A stretch of DNA of 64,000 bases from Camelus bactrianus (taxonomy: Eukaryota; Chordata; Mammalia; Artiodactyla; Camelidae), in the NCBI RefSeq assembly GCF_048773025.1, contig NC_133545.1, forward strand, positions 18,432,001-18,496,000, given 5' to 3'. This document shows positions 11,770 through 23,705 of this stretch, piece after piece (position 1 is the stretch's first letter; each line of letters starts with the position of its first letter). Below the pieces are notes generated by a model. The model made no database searches and was not told the origin of the DNA. It saw only the letters and a list, made by a program, of their open reading frames with translations. A program made the position numbers and the translations under genes.

Positions 11770-12755
11770 AGGTAAATGCATTCATTCAGTCATTCATCAA
11801 ACACTTGATGGGCACCTACCCAGTACTAGATATTGTTCTAGGCAAGGAATGAAATAAAAAACAGCCCTTCCTTCAAGAAGTTGATGATGTATTGCCAACC
11901 AGCATGTAAACATGTAAATGACAATTCAGTGAGTTAAGTGTGACAACAGAAGTGACTACATTGTAGAGAAGGAGCACAGAGAAGGGAGTGACAAAAGAGG
12001 ACCTGAAGGAGGACACACGTGAGCTGGGTTTCAAGGATGAATAGTAGTTTGCTGAGAGAAAAAGGACATCCCAGGCAGAAGGAACAGTATTGCAAAGTGG
12101 AGAAAGACTTAGAAACATTATGAAACCTTAAGGGAAGCTCCAGGGAGTCTAATGTTGTTGGAACGTAAGTTGAATGGGAGATTGGTGAAAGCTGAAGAGT
12201 CGGGCAGAGATGAGATCATACTACGTTCTAAGTACCAAATTAAAAAAACAAAACAAAACAAAACTGGATTTTACTCCATAAACAATAGCAATACATTGAC
12301 ATTATTCAAGCAGGGATGAGACAGTGAAAGACTTGAATGTCAAACAGATGATTCTGATAGCAATATAGTGAACAAATTAAAAAATGGGAAATCCAGAGCT
12401 AGTGAGACCAAGTAAGAAGTTTTTGCTCTTACTGTGCCAGGTACTTATTTAATTTAATCTTCACAGCAGTGCTGCAAAATAGTTATTTTTATTTTTATTT
12501 TACAGATGAGAAATTGAGAGGTTTGTGATTTACCTGAGGTCATCCAGCTGGTAAGAGGGTAAAGCTGTGATTATGATAGCTCCATCAGAATTAAGGGCTT
12601 GATTTAAGGCTATACAAAGCCATTGGTTTAAGGGATACTGAGGAGGTTAAACAGCCTTGGTGATAACAGCACGTAGGGGAGGCTGAAGGAGATAAAGGGG
12701 TTTAAGATGATTCCTGGGGTTCTTAGCCACCTAGCTCTCAGAAACTAGTTGTATG
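11770..12755 (-). repeat. L2 LINE, antisense, interrupted by a MIR
   Basis: The left end, ATTCATTCAGTCATTCATCA then AACACTTGATGGGCACCTAC, is the antisense L2 3' end. CATGTAAACATGTAAATGAC, CATCCCAGGCAGAAGGAACA and GATGATTCCTGGGGTTCTTA follow the L2 order. The stretch 12415-12600 is an antisense MIR lying within it. An AAAACAAAACAAAACAAAAC tract at about 12243-12262 is low-complexity. Confidence 0.75.
12415..12600 (-). repeat. MIR SINE, antisense, inside the L2
   Basis: ACTGTGCCAGGTACTTATTT, TAATCTTCACAGCAGTGCTG, TTTTACAGATGAGAAATTGA and GAGGTCATCCAGCTGGTAAG are the antisense MIR landmarks in order. It interrupts the surrounding L2 similarity. Confidence 0.8.
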
Positions 12756-12939
12756 ATGATGCCATGGACTCAAATAAGAAATAAGAAGTACAGAAGGAAA
12801 GCCCTTCCAAACTTCCATGTTTTCCCTCTCTTTGTAACAAGTGTCTTCTACCTATTCTCTGAATCCTACCCTCTTCAAATATACAAGGGATTTTCTGTAC
12901 ACATTTTTTTATCTTCCATTTCTTCTTGTCATCTTATTC

Positions 12940-13300
12940 TTCCACCTTCATCAACTCAAGTTTTGCTTTTTTCCTTTTAACTACCATCCTGTTTCCTCCC
13001 TTTGCCACAAATACTTTGAGTCTGTAGTTTAGACTTTCTTTTTTCATTTTTTCACTGCTAGTTCTTTCCTCAATCCTCAGAAATCTGGCTTTTCCAATGA
13101 AACTACTCTCTTAAAAAGGTAGCCTGTGATTGCCTCTTGACCAAGTCCCATGGTCTCTGTTCAGTTCTCATCCTCTTTGACCTCTGCTTGATGGTTACAT
13201 CCATCATTTCATGGCAGTGGTGTTGACCTTAACTTGGCTTCTTCATACATTGTAGAACTCTGGTCATCATAAATCCAACATAGATTCTTTCACGATTTTA
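12940..13300 (+). repeat. L2 LINE coding-region fragment, sense
   Basis: TCTGGCTTTTCCAATGAAAC, TAAAAAGGTAGCCTGTGATT and CATCCTCTTTGACCTCTGCT match the sense L2 reverse-transcriptase region (consensus words 'gtcaaggtcaccaatgacctc' and 'cctcttacttgacctctcagcagc'). The copy is far too worn to code. It lies head-to-head with the antisense L2 just upstream. Confidence 0.65.
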
Positions 13301-13539
13301 AAAGGAAGTTCAGAAATATACTTCTATACCAAGTAGAAACCTCGGCCTTTGGAAACATTTTTTTTTCCATAGCTTTCCCAAACAAACCAACTTGGGAACA
13401 TTGTCAAGTATATTTCATTTTTTGTCCAAGTGAACAAACTACACTACATTTCTTCCTGGTGTATTTATTTGATGTCTTTGGTAGAAGCATGAAGTTTATT
13501 GTGGTAGTCTTTGTTTTAAGACACCAAAATGGCTAAGTG

Positions 13540-13930
13540 TATCAATTAAAATGGGGTAGAATAGGATAAGCTTCAAAATTTCAGAGACTTGACACATTAC
13601 ATTTTATTTCTCATTTATTCAAATCCCAGCAACTCTCCAGAGAAGATCCTTTCCAAATGGGAACTTGGGGATAGAGGCCAATTCCATCTTGCCTCTGCTA
13701 TATCAGGCACGGTCTATATCATTGTTGCTGCAGAGAAAAGAGAGCTGGGTGGTTACATACCTTAAGTGCTTTGGCACAGTAGTTACACATATCACGTCTC
13801 ATACCAGACTGACCAGAATTAGACACATGGGCCCACATAACTGCAAGGAGGCTGGAAAGTTCAGTTTTTATGTGCCTAGGAAGGAAAGAACCAGACATGA
13901 GTGAGCACTACTCATTTCTACCACATTGAA
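13540..13930. repeat. Ancient interspersed repeat, family not assigned
   Basis: TTACATTTTATTTCTCATTT near the left end and CATAACTGCAAGGAGGCTGG then AAAGTTCAGTTTTTATGTGC near the right are words I know from an old mammalian interspersed repeat ('gctgcaagggaggctgggaaatgtagtctttat'). I cannot name the family with confidence. It has no usable coding frame. Confidence 0.5.
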
Positions 13931-16900
13931 AAGTTCCAAAGAATATTTTCCCAGAATATATTCCCTAAAACTTCATCCTCTAGCTATGGCATAAGTACTT
14001 TTTAGCTTTACATTGGTCAAGGATGGTTGAGCAGCAACTCTACTCAGTGCCAGGAAAAAAGCATTCCTTCATATTGTGGAGGCACTTCATAGGATAAAAT
14101 TGGTGGCTCTATATTTCAGCACCAGAAGTTGAGGACAGCTCCCTTACAATGTAAATGATTCTGCCTGGGTATCAGGTTTCTTAGCAGTACTGATTTCCTG
14201 AATTTATATATAAGTATAGACATACACACAGTCAAATATTGCAGGTAAAATCCTCCTTACTCCCATTCCTCTGTGCCACAAATTTGAGCAACTTCTTTGA
14301 TGAGCAGGAAAGCACAGAGCGTCAAAATTCCATCCTAAGTGTTTTGTTGACAAATCCATCTACATTTTAAGTGACAACCACTATTCTCTGCACTTGTGAG
14401 GTTACACTACCTTTCACCCTAATGAAACTGTCGAGTAATTTTGGAACCATGGGGGCAAAGTCTGGCTCTAACCCCCAGGGGATATATTGAATAACTTGTT
14501 TCTTGCTGACCTCAATCGGTCTATAATTTCTAGACATTTTTTTCTATCATCTGTGAATCTGTCCCTCTCTCCAGGCTCTTATTTGGAAACCATCTCCGTG
14601 GTACACACAACTTAAGGAGTCACAGGCACAGCAATTACTGATGAAAGAAATTCACATGTGGCAGCTCCCTCCATATGTGGCATGGAAATTAATAAACATT
14701 TATTTTATGGCAAGGTAATAACAAAACTGTAGGTAGACATATGTCTTCATTTCTCTGTGTATACATATCTCTTTACAGGTAATATTTTCTCTCCAAATAA
14801 GCATTTAGGGAGATGAGTTCAGCTTTTAGAAAACCTAAAGGTGAACAGAATGGATTTCTGAGCGTGCTGGTGTTCTAGATTATTCCTGTCAACCCCTCGA
14901 GCACGTTTCTTTGTGATTCCCATTAAAGGGTGGGGGGCTCAGCCCTGACTTCCCATCATGCACCAAGGGCAGCTCCTGCTACCCTCTGCAGGCCTCCCTA
15001 TTTGCCTCATTCCTTTCTCTTCTCTCATGTGATAGAAATATCAGACATCCCAGCAGTTTGTCCCCTTTTCATCCAAACCTGGCAGCATCTCAGGGAAAAG
15101 AAAAGGACAACAAGATGAAACCACTCTCAGAAAAAATAAAAATAAATTAAAGCCAATAAAGGGACATGTTTTTGGAATGGCAACAGTTGGCAAAAAAAAA
15201 AAAAAAAAAAAAAAAAAGCCTTTTTTTGGCAGGAAAAAAAAAAGTATCAGAGTCATATCACCAGGTCAGTGTTTTGTTATTTCTACAATAGGGCTGCACC
15301 TGCACCTTCAGATCGTACTGGCTTTTTCAAACACATCTAACCTCTCATGAGAACACTGCCCAGTTCTGAGGCAGAGCCGATGTTGTGTTCTGCTCTAGGC
15401 ATCAGCAACAGCATTCTTCAACTCCTTCCAATCTGTAATGTTTGCTCACCAGTTGGCACATCTGGACACATTCCAAAAATTAAGAACATAAGCTAATAGA
15501 ATAATAACACCTTGTATTTATATAGCACCTTCCTTGGAGGTACTCCAAGTGCTTTACCAATTGCATCTCACCAAGACCCTCACCAGCTCTCAGTGAAGGA
15601 TTTCTCCCTTTGCTACAAGCAGGGACAGCTGAGACATCAGTAGGAGTGACTCAGGAAAGGTGGCATAATGCTCCTCTACCACACATTCACCAGCCAGGCC
15701 GTCAGGTGACATGCCAAAACACGTGCCTCAGTTGACTGAGGAAGCAACAGGTGACATCCCAGAGAAGAGGGCTGAGACCTTTGCTGCACTAGGTCTGGCA
15801 GCCTTCCTCTCCCTGGAGGAACCTGCTGTACGGGATGGTCAGTGAAAGTGGGTTATTCCACAGACTCCTGCGCTGTGCATATGCGGCCAACAGCACAGGG
15901 CATATAGCTACTTCTCTTAGCAGCCTGTGGATCGGTCCTTTCAGCCCCCAAGTAAGTAAGTTATGTGTCCCTTCCAGTAGCTACACTTGCTTTGCTTCAA
16001 GTAATTCTTCATAAGTATTTCATGATCAGATCAGTGATTCAAACACATTTTCAAACTTCATGAATAGCCTGATGAAACAAAGGATTACAGAGAGTGGGCT
16101 GGGAAGCAGTATTACAGTTGGGATTGAGGGAAGGGAAGCAAAGGAGAAGATGATCATGACAGTCCCATGGTAGTGTAGGCATCCCTCTCTGCTACTTTAC
16201 AAAGGATCATGGCCAGCACAGAGGGGGCCTGCCTGCAAGGAGACACCACCCCATATATTTGCCTGTGTAATAATTTTTTTTTCACCAGGAGACCAGGGCA
16301 GTCATGGCAGGTTAGGGAGTTCCATGCCAGCCACATCGTATCTCTAGGCCCCACAAACCATGGAGTGGTACTAGAGGCTGGCAAGTTCATAAATTATCCT
16401 CCCAGTCGATTGCATTTTTAATCAGGGTGTGCACCGTGATCACTAATGGCACTTGCTTATGGGACGAAGCCCCAGTATTTATCTTGTTTTAATTATATTA
16501 GAAAGCAGTGATATTCAATTAACCAACTAATCACGCAAGCCAATCAATGCTGGTCCTGGCAGGATTCTCCATTGCCCAGCTCCTTGTTCTGGGTGGCAGC
16601 CCGTGCTTCAGAGCCAAGTGGAGTTAACTCTTGATGGCCAGAGAGCAGGGAGGCCAGGATTTGGCTTTCAGACATGGGCAGAAGTCCTGCAAGTTCTTTT
16701 CTTTGCCCAATGACAGTGAAGATTTGTAGCAACCTCCTTCCGGGTTGAAGTGTTATTTGTTCTACAGTGTGTACTGTTTTCCAAGTACATATAAGGAGCC
16801 ATTTTTCTCATCCTGTGGATCAGAGTGCTAAGGTACTTGTATCCTGTAACAAGCTAATGGCAGAGCTCTACATTTTAAAAAGACCTACACATGGAACCAT

Positions 16901-19900
16901 AACATGAAGTGTCTAGCCTTGTTCCCAAAGACTGCCAGGTGTTTCCTAACTATGCCAAGTAGTCCTAACAGTAGGTGGACCCACCTGAAAAGTCTTCACC
17001 AGAGACATTTTGGGTTGTGTGTCTGGACTCATGAGCAGCTGGGAGACAGAGTTAAGTCAAGAGCAGAGCTCCTCTCAGGGCGAAGCCTCAGTGGGCCAGG
17101 CATACCTCTGTGTCCCATCACACCTGTCCAGGGATGCCTGGCTTTGAGACTCTGTGGTGGTCCAAGGCTAGCTGGGGAGTAGTTGGTGGCCAGAGAGAAA
17201 AGTGTTTCCCTTGCGCTGTGCACATTATCCCTTTGCCTTCCTCTCACTTCTCCTGAAGGCACACACGGAGCTCACCTAGCAACACCATTCCGAGGGTAAA
17301 CCCCTGACTGAACTTTGGGCGGTGTTGCCCAGCCACCTGATTATCTTTTCTAACTTGTAGGGTAAGAGGCAGTATAGAGTTTTCCCCTGGATGCTCCCTA
17401 ATTGGGTGTTGTGCTATTCACTGGACCCCAAGTCCTGTGATGGTTTCAGGATTCCCCCTCCTTTGCAAAGCTGAGGATCTCGATAGGAACCTCTGTAAAT
17501 GTCCTGGATGAGAATGGCATCAGGAAAGAAACAATGTCCAGAGAAGACAGGACACTGGGTTCCAGGATCCCCATCCCATCAGCTCACAGTTAGCTAACAG
17601 GCAGCATGGCCCATGTACAAGTTTCAGCCCTTTGCAGACCAGTCAGGTTGCCCTAAAAGGGGAATTAAGTCTGTATGATGACCACAGACTGCACCCTAGT
17701 AAATGTCTTCAAATGCATCAGAGTTCTCAAGGCACCCTCAGAAGGAAAGTAGGAATCACTTGATGTAGCCAGAGAGCCAGTGCTTACGCAGAAGGACAGC
17801 ACATTGCCCATTGGAGGAACCATCCAGGCACTCAAGTTCTTGTGCTTCCTTGGGCAGCTGACGCCCTATTGCTTCAGGTGGGCTGAGGATCAAAACCTGA
17901 TTCCCTCTGTGCAGCTGTCTGAACCCAAGTGAGTGTTTGGGAAAGTGAGACGTTTCACACAGGGATGCATTAGGAGGGAGAGAATCTTAAGACTGCTATT
18001 CGTTTCCAAACATTTGATGAGCTTCAATTCATTAAGAGTTTTGTAGGCTTGCTAATTTAATAAAAGCAAATGGGGCCCTAATGTCAGACAACAATCAGTA
18101 ATTTAAAGGGGGCAAAAAAGCGTAACAAGTAAAACAGTCATTACCTAGCACAATGTTTAATCAAAAGACGCCAGAAACTTCCAACTTCACAGTAATGTTT
18201 TCAAACGTTGGAGATGTCAGATGCACATAGTTTTTGACTCTGTCTGGCAGGCTGGGAAAATGGACATAGCTGTGATAATTGGCTGTGATGGAATTTAAAA
18301 GTCTAACCCCCACCCCTGATTCTCTCTCTCTCATACACACACTTACTCACTCTTTCCCTTGAGCTGGATTCGTTTTGAGTTCCAGCCCAGCAGACTTCGG
18401 GAAGCAGGGCTACATCATGACATCTGAGGTCTGCTGAGCCCCACGTTGATATTGAGTCAAGTCGTTCTTGACTTTGAGCCATGTAAGACCTCCCCTCTTT
18501 CTAATGAATTTTTTTCCTTATTCTCATTTCATCCTTTTCCATGCTATCGTTAGGACCTCTGTGTGTCTCCGTGTACCCTGTTTTTCACTAACAAGCATGT
18601 GAGCATGTGGTCTAAGGATTTCCCAGGCTCTCTGGGCCCTCCATCCTGCTCTGGCTCATTGCCTTTTGTTGGTTGCCCAGGACATTCATGCCCGTGTGCG
18701 TAGCCTGGCAGGATCATGGTGCACAGCACTTGCAACTATGTCTTGTTCCTCAAGGGCCGTCCAACTCACATGTCTACCAGCCAGGACCTGTGTACACTTG
18801 CCCCAGGATGTTTATGCTGGGAGTCAGAGATCCCACCCAGGGAGGACCACATAGATCTCCTCTGCCCTATCCTGACTCACTTCTTTGCCCACAACTGAAA
18901 ATGACCCCAATCCTGGCTTATTGCTTTTTCCTGCTCTCCAGTCCTTCTTACGTAGCATATTGCTGCCCTATTCTTAATTAATCAATTCGTGATGCCAATT
19001 GACCATCCCAGAATGAATAATGGCTCCAAAGGCTTCTCTTTGATTTTTAAGATGCCTTCTTGCCTGACGTGATCAATTGTAACACGGTACTTAGCCTGGG
19101 ATAAAGATCCAATAAATGCTTAATAATTGATCATTGATAAGCAAAATATTATTTTAAGCATATGGACTCCATCCATCCATTTTAATCTAGATGCTTTAGA
19201 ATACACATATTTATGCCTGAATTAGGCAAGACTCAGCTGACCCCTAAGCACAATTCACAATCAGTAAGTGGGGCTTCCCAAAGTTATGAACCTAGAAAAT
19301 GGTGTGGTTGGGACCCAAACCTAAGTCTCTTCGGGGCTTTTTCCACTTTATCAAACTGTCCCCTGCTGCCCCCGCTATTTACTTCTGGGATCCAGCTGCT
19401 ATGCTGGCATCAGAAGAGACAGACCAGGCATTTCTTATAGCCAACTGGTGCCCCCCCAAACAGGTGGAAGTGGCTCAGGGACATCAGGAACCCAGCAGGG
19501 TCAGTGGTTTGGATCGTGTTAGAAACCCAACTCCCTTGCAGAGAGCAGAGCAGTAGAAGGGCTCCAAGAATGAGGGTTACCTACTTTACGTGTCCCTGAT
19601 CACCAGCCCTAGGAGAGGACTCACGTGGCCCTTTTGCAGAAGGAACGAGTGAGGTCCAAGTCAGGGAAATTCAAGGACGAGGTCAGGTTGGGACCAAATT
19701 GTTTGCTGCTTCTACCCAAGCCCCACACTAGACAGTCTCCCTACAGTGATCTCTGGGCTCTGGAGCTGTATCTGCCCAAAGATAGAAGCGATTTTAGTGC
19801 CCAGTAGAAAGTAGAGGGAGCAAACTCCAGAGAAGGGGGTTCTGATGGGATATGGATTTCTTAATAATTACCATAAGCACCAGAGCTTTCAGTTTAATTA

Positions 19901-20179
19901 AACTGACTCTTCAGCTTAGGGATCTATGTCTGAGCTTAGTTGCTTTTTCTTCTTTCATTTTTGTTCTTTCTTTCTATTTTTTTTTTCTATCATGTTCTTG
20001 TCTCCTCAGTCTTGCATCTCAGTGTAGCAGGATATATGAAATGATGATGAGTGAATGAAAAAAGAAAAATGATTTCTCTTCTGGTGCCTTAATGGAAGGT
20101 AGTGAAAGAACTGAATCAAGAAGTTAATAGTGACTATCATTTATGCTCCCTAGAAAGCTTGATACAGGCGAACTCTAAA
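13931..20179. other. Intronic stretch, mostly unique, with small repeats
   Basis: No gene was found. Small items: a 26-base A run at 15192-15217; a degraded MIR3/L2-like piece at 15495-15600 (GTATTTATATAGCACCTTCC); an antisense MIR fragment at 16755-16880. AT-rich, homeodomain-motif-bearing blocks lie at 16380-16545 and 18000-18125 (see findings). 18318-18360 has short CT and CA runs. Frames around 18670-18980 and 19210-19560 do not resemble known proteins. Confidence 0.45.
15192..15217 (+). repeat. 26-base poly(A) run
   Basis: An uninterrupted A run, followed by GCC, seven Ts and a second A run of ten from 15234. No recognisable retroposon body lies directly upstream, although the A-rich segment AAAAATAAAAATAAATTAAA at about 15132-15151 could be part of a degraded tail. 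Confidence 0.8.
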
Positions 20180-20405
20180 TTATCTTTGCTAATGGGACAG
20201 TGGTAGCAAATGAAATGATATCATGGATCTGTTTAGTACTTGCCATCTCCACGGTGCCTTTCCACACAATACCTCATTGAACCTGCCCAGCGATGCTTTG
20301 AAGTTACCATCATTATCTTTATGTAACAGATGAGAAAGGTTAAATGACTTCTCAAAAGTCACACAGCTGACATGTGGCACAGTTAGTGTGAAATCCAATT
20401 TTAAA
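20180..20405 (-). repeat. MIR SINE, antisense
   Basis: CCTTTCCACACAATACCTCA, TTGAACCTGCCCAGCGATGC, TATGTAACAGATGAGAAAGG and AAGTCACACAGCTGACATGT follow the antisense MIR order. Confidence 0.8.
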
Positions 20406-20599
20406 TTTTAAGTCCCATTTAAATTTTAAATGCCTCTGCAATGACTCTAGAAACAATTCTAAATTCTCATTTGGGGTGTCCCTTTTAATTTCCCGTCCCA
20501 CAAAATCAACGCCAGCAAGCAGCCAGTTTGGGAGGCCTTGAGTGTTACCTCTTTCGGAAGAGATGCTGATGAGTAGTAAAACATTCCAAACGAGACCTA

Positions 20600-20755
20600 C
20601 TATGTGCAAATCTCTCATAGCAACTGAGGCAGGACCAGAACCCCCATTTTATAGTGAAGAAACTCAGGCTCAGAGTTTCTAAGTTACTGCGTTACCTGCC
20701 TGAGGGCACAGATCTGTAAGTAGCAGGTAGAGCGGCCCCAGCCTGCTCACTGTGA
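20600..20755 (-). repeat. MIR SINE fragment, antisense
   Basis: CCCATTTTATAGTGAAGAAA, CTCAGGCTCAGAG and TAAGTAGCAGGTAGAG form an antisense MIR 3' half, 200 bp after a previous copy. Confidence 0.65.
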
Positions 20756-22035
20756 TGCGCTGGGTGGCTGTGGTCTGGCCAGTTGAACATGCTGTAGGTG
20801 CCCACTTCCTGGTAAACCTGTGCCAGGAGGGCAGTGAATCAGGTGACCGGGACGCATTCGCCTCGGTCAGTCCTGCGGCGGGTCAGCCACCCAAGCCTCC
20901 CTTCCACGCCAGCCCCCTGTTTCACATCCCTCCTGTCTAGATGCCTGGCAGGGAGGACGCGAAAGCCCAGGTACCCAGAGGGGAAGTTCACCCTCCCCCT
21001 CCCCTCTGGACGTGCCATTTTCCCCAGTGCTCCTGTGCCGACTGCATGAACGGCCCAGGGACCCAAGCTTGACTGGGGCCTGGGGTTGAGCCGCTCCCCG
21101 TGAAGGAAGTGAGGCGCTGGTCCCACTGCTGAAAGGACTTGTTTCCGAGAGCCAACTGTTGTTTGCTGACTGCCCTTCCCGTCTCCGTCCGAGTCGGGGG
21201 TTGCAGTGTCACACAGAGGTGTGTGGACTTGAACCCTTGACCTTAGTCGGGGTGGGTCTCAGATGACAGGCGATGTCTAAGGCTTAACAGCCCCCTGATG
21301 TTCTGACCCCCATTATACCCAGTCACTTTTACCTTCCTTCCCGAGTGTGCTATAGAGCTCACGTCAAGACGGGGTCTCTCCCTTGCCCCCACGTGGCCAT
21401 CTGAAGCAGATGGTCCCTCTCTCGTTAATGTACATAAGAGGTAACTAACTGCAATAGTAATTGATCAGTTAATTAATTTAAAAGACTCACAGCCCTGGGA
21501 ACCTGATATATAGATACGCTGTGCTGTCTCTCCCCGTTTGTCTATGCCGCTGCCTATTTCAGGCCCCTGGACACAGAGCCACCTCAAAGGACAGTCCCGC
21601 CCCCCATTATGCATCGTCTCCCCGCCAGCCGCTGGGAAGGAAGAGAAAGCCCATCAGGATCTCCTGTCAAGGGGTCGGCTGGAAATCAAGTTACAACCGA
21701 CACCATGTGTTTCAGAGCATCTCAGCTCCCGTCCCTCCACCCAGGGCATCATTAATAATCCACAGCCTAATGACGGAGATGAATATGGGAGCAGGAGCGG
21801 TGGGGGCGGCCCGGTGCAGCGAGGCAGAGGGAGAGAGTGACTTATTAGCCCTGCGCCAGGTGTAGCTTTCTCCCCACAGCCAAGTCAGGGCCAGGATGAT
21901 TTATTGGTACAGTAAACGGATTTTTATAATTAAAATTGATTTTCAGTTTTAGCCTGGTCTGGAAGGACCCGGTCAAGTTCAAGAGGGGAGAGGGAGGCCA
22001 TCTAGGGAAAGGAAGGGAAATGTGCTCTCAATTTT
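20756..22035. other. Intronic GC-richer stretch and AT-rich motif cluster
   Basis: No gene found. 20780-21250 is locally GC-rich with roughly 22 CpGs by hand count, below island density. 21420-21965 contains AT-rich blocks with TTAATTAA-type words, described in the findings as a possible enhancer. Confidence 0.4.
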
Positions 22036-22039
22036 CCAT

Positions 22040-22200
22040 ATGTCTTAGATTGTTAGAACAGGAAGGAACCTCTCATTTTCCAGGTGAGCAAACAGCAGCC
22101 CTGAGAGGTTGACCTGTTTGGCCAGTCTCAGATGGTCGGATAAGTCAGAGCTGGGATTCAACCTGGGTCCCCTGGATCCCTGGGATATACTTATTTCCCT
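22040..22200 (-). repeat. MIR-type SINE, antisense
   Basis: GATTGTTAGAACAGGAAGGA then ACCTCTCATTTTCCAGGTGA, CCTGAGAGGTTGACCTG and GTCAGAGCTGGGATTCAACC give the MIR antisense layout, with the left end of the 'agagctggaagggacc' sort. Confidence 0.65.
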
Positions 22201-23034
22201 GGGAGACGGTTTGTGCACACTCTCACAGAGCCTCGATGTTCTGTGCTGTAGGTTGTTCACTGCACAAGGACACAGAACCAAGGGGATTCGTCATGGGAGC
22301 CATGTCTCATGTGCTCGGGCAGGACTGCTGCCGCCCAGAGGATGTATTCAGTCCCCATCTGGGACTGTTTCCTTTAGAGGTCAGCTCTTGTCAGTCAGCA
22401 GCTGCCTGCGTCCTGTGGGCCTGTGCCCATTCGGTCCTTATCTCATAGTCCGGTGCCTAGAGGCTACGTGGGGACTGTTTATTGAAAGACCTGAGTGCTC
22501 TCCTGTAGATGGTGGAGACACACTCGGCTGCCATGTGTCCAGCCCAGGGTCATTCCTCAGGCAGGGAATTTGTGACACTGGGAGTGGCAGAAGCTCATTT
22601 ATAGATGATGTGAGTGTGCCTGCCTATTCAGGAACACAAATCTGGCACATCTGGGAGAGTTGGCCAGTGCTGCTGACACTACCACATGTGCACCCTGCTC
22701 TGGACCATTCCCTCCAGCGAAGGCCCATTGAGAGAGAGAAGGTGAGTCCACGTCCATTGTCAGAGTCCACTAAGCAACGTGTTCCCTTCCAGCCCATCAC
22801 AGGGCATCACAGCCACAGGGCTCTGAGTCCTCCCCTCCCCTGGCTCTTCGTACCAGGCCCCTCAGCCAGTGCAGCTTCCCGATGGCTCTTGTGACAGCGT
22901 GTCCCCTGCTGCTCCTACTCCCCTGTCCCCTTGGGCGTGGATAAGACAGCAGGGAAGTTTTCGTGACCATGGGCATATTCTTTTTAAAAGCGACAGAAGA
23001 GTAGTATATTGCCTCTTTTCCTAGTTTAGTATGT
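22201..23034. other. Intronic sequence with a long chance open frame
   Basis: No recognised gene. An open frame of 261 codons runs 22109-22894 on the + strand, but it opens with TTG inside the MIR-like repeat and its product resembles no family I know. It is discussed among the rejected items. Confidence 0.4.
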
Positions 23035-23705
23035 TTTTTTAAATAGAATTTATTTTTTAGAGCAACTTTAGGTTCACAGCTAAATTAGCAGAAAGTATAG
23101 AAACTTTCCCCATATCGCCTATTCTCCTCTCCTTTCAAACAGCCTCCCCGACTATCAATATCCCCCACCAGAGTGGTCCATTTGTTACAATCAACGAACC
23201 TACATTGATACATCATTATCACCCAAAGCCCAGAGTTTACATTAGGGTACACGCTTGTTGCTGTACATTCTTTGGGTTTTGACAAATGTCTAGTGACATG
23301 TAACTGCCATTATCGTATCATAAGGAATATTTTCCCTGCCCTGAAAATCCCTGTGCTGCACCTACTCATTCCTCCCTCCCCACTGACTCCCGGCAACCAC
23401 TGATCTTTTTACTGTCTCCATAGTTCTTCCTTTTCCAGAAATGCCATATAGCTGGGATCAGACAGTATGTGGACTTTTCAGATTGGCTTCTTTCACTTGG
23501 TAAAATACATTTAGGCTTCCTCCATGTCTTTTCATGGCTTGATAGCTCATTTCTTTTTAGCACCAAATAATATGCCATTGGTCTGGATGTACCACAGTTT
23601 ATTTAGCCATTCAGCTACTGGAGGACATCTTGGGTACTTCCAGATGTTGACAGTTATGACTAAAGCCACTATAAACATCCACGTGCAGGTCTAGTTCTTC
23701 AGCTG
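23035..23705 (-). repeat. Old L1M, antisense
   Basis: TAGAGCAACTTTAGGTTCAC then AGCTAAATTAGCAGAAAGTA, TACATTGATACATCATTATC, CTTTTTACTGTCTCCATAG, AATAATATGCCATTGGTCTG and ATAAACATCCACGTGCAGGT are the standard antisense L1M 3' region. Confidence 0.85.

Noticed and set aside
20780-21250. Second possible CpG island
   Set aside because: About 22 CpGs by hand count in nearly 500 bp gives an observed/expected ratio clearly below the usual threshold, so it is listed only as a GC-rich stretch.
22109-22894. 261-codon open frame on the + strand
   Set aside because: It opens with TTG inside a MIR-like repeat, has no splice context, no recognisable domain and a composition typical of GC-rich intron. It is the longest frame in the window but within reach of chance when six frames of 64 kb are scanned.
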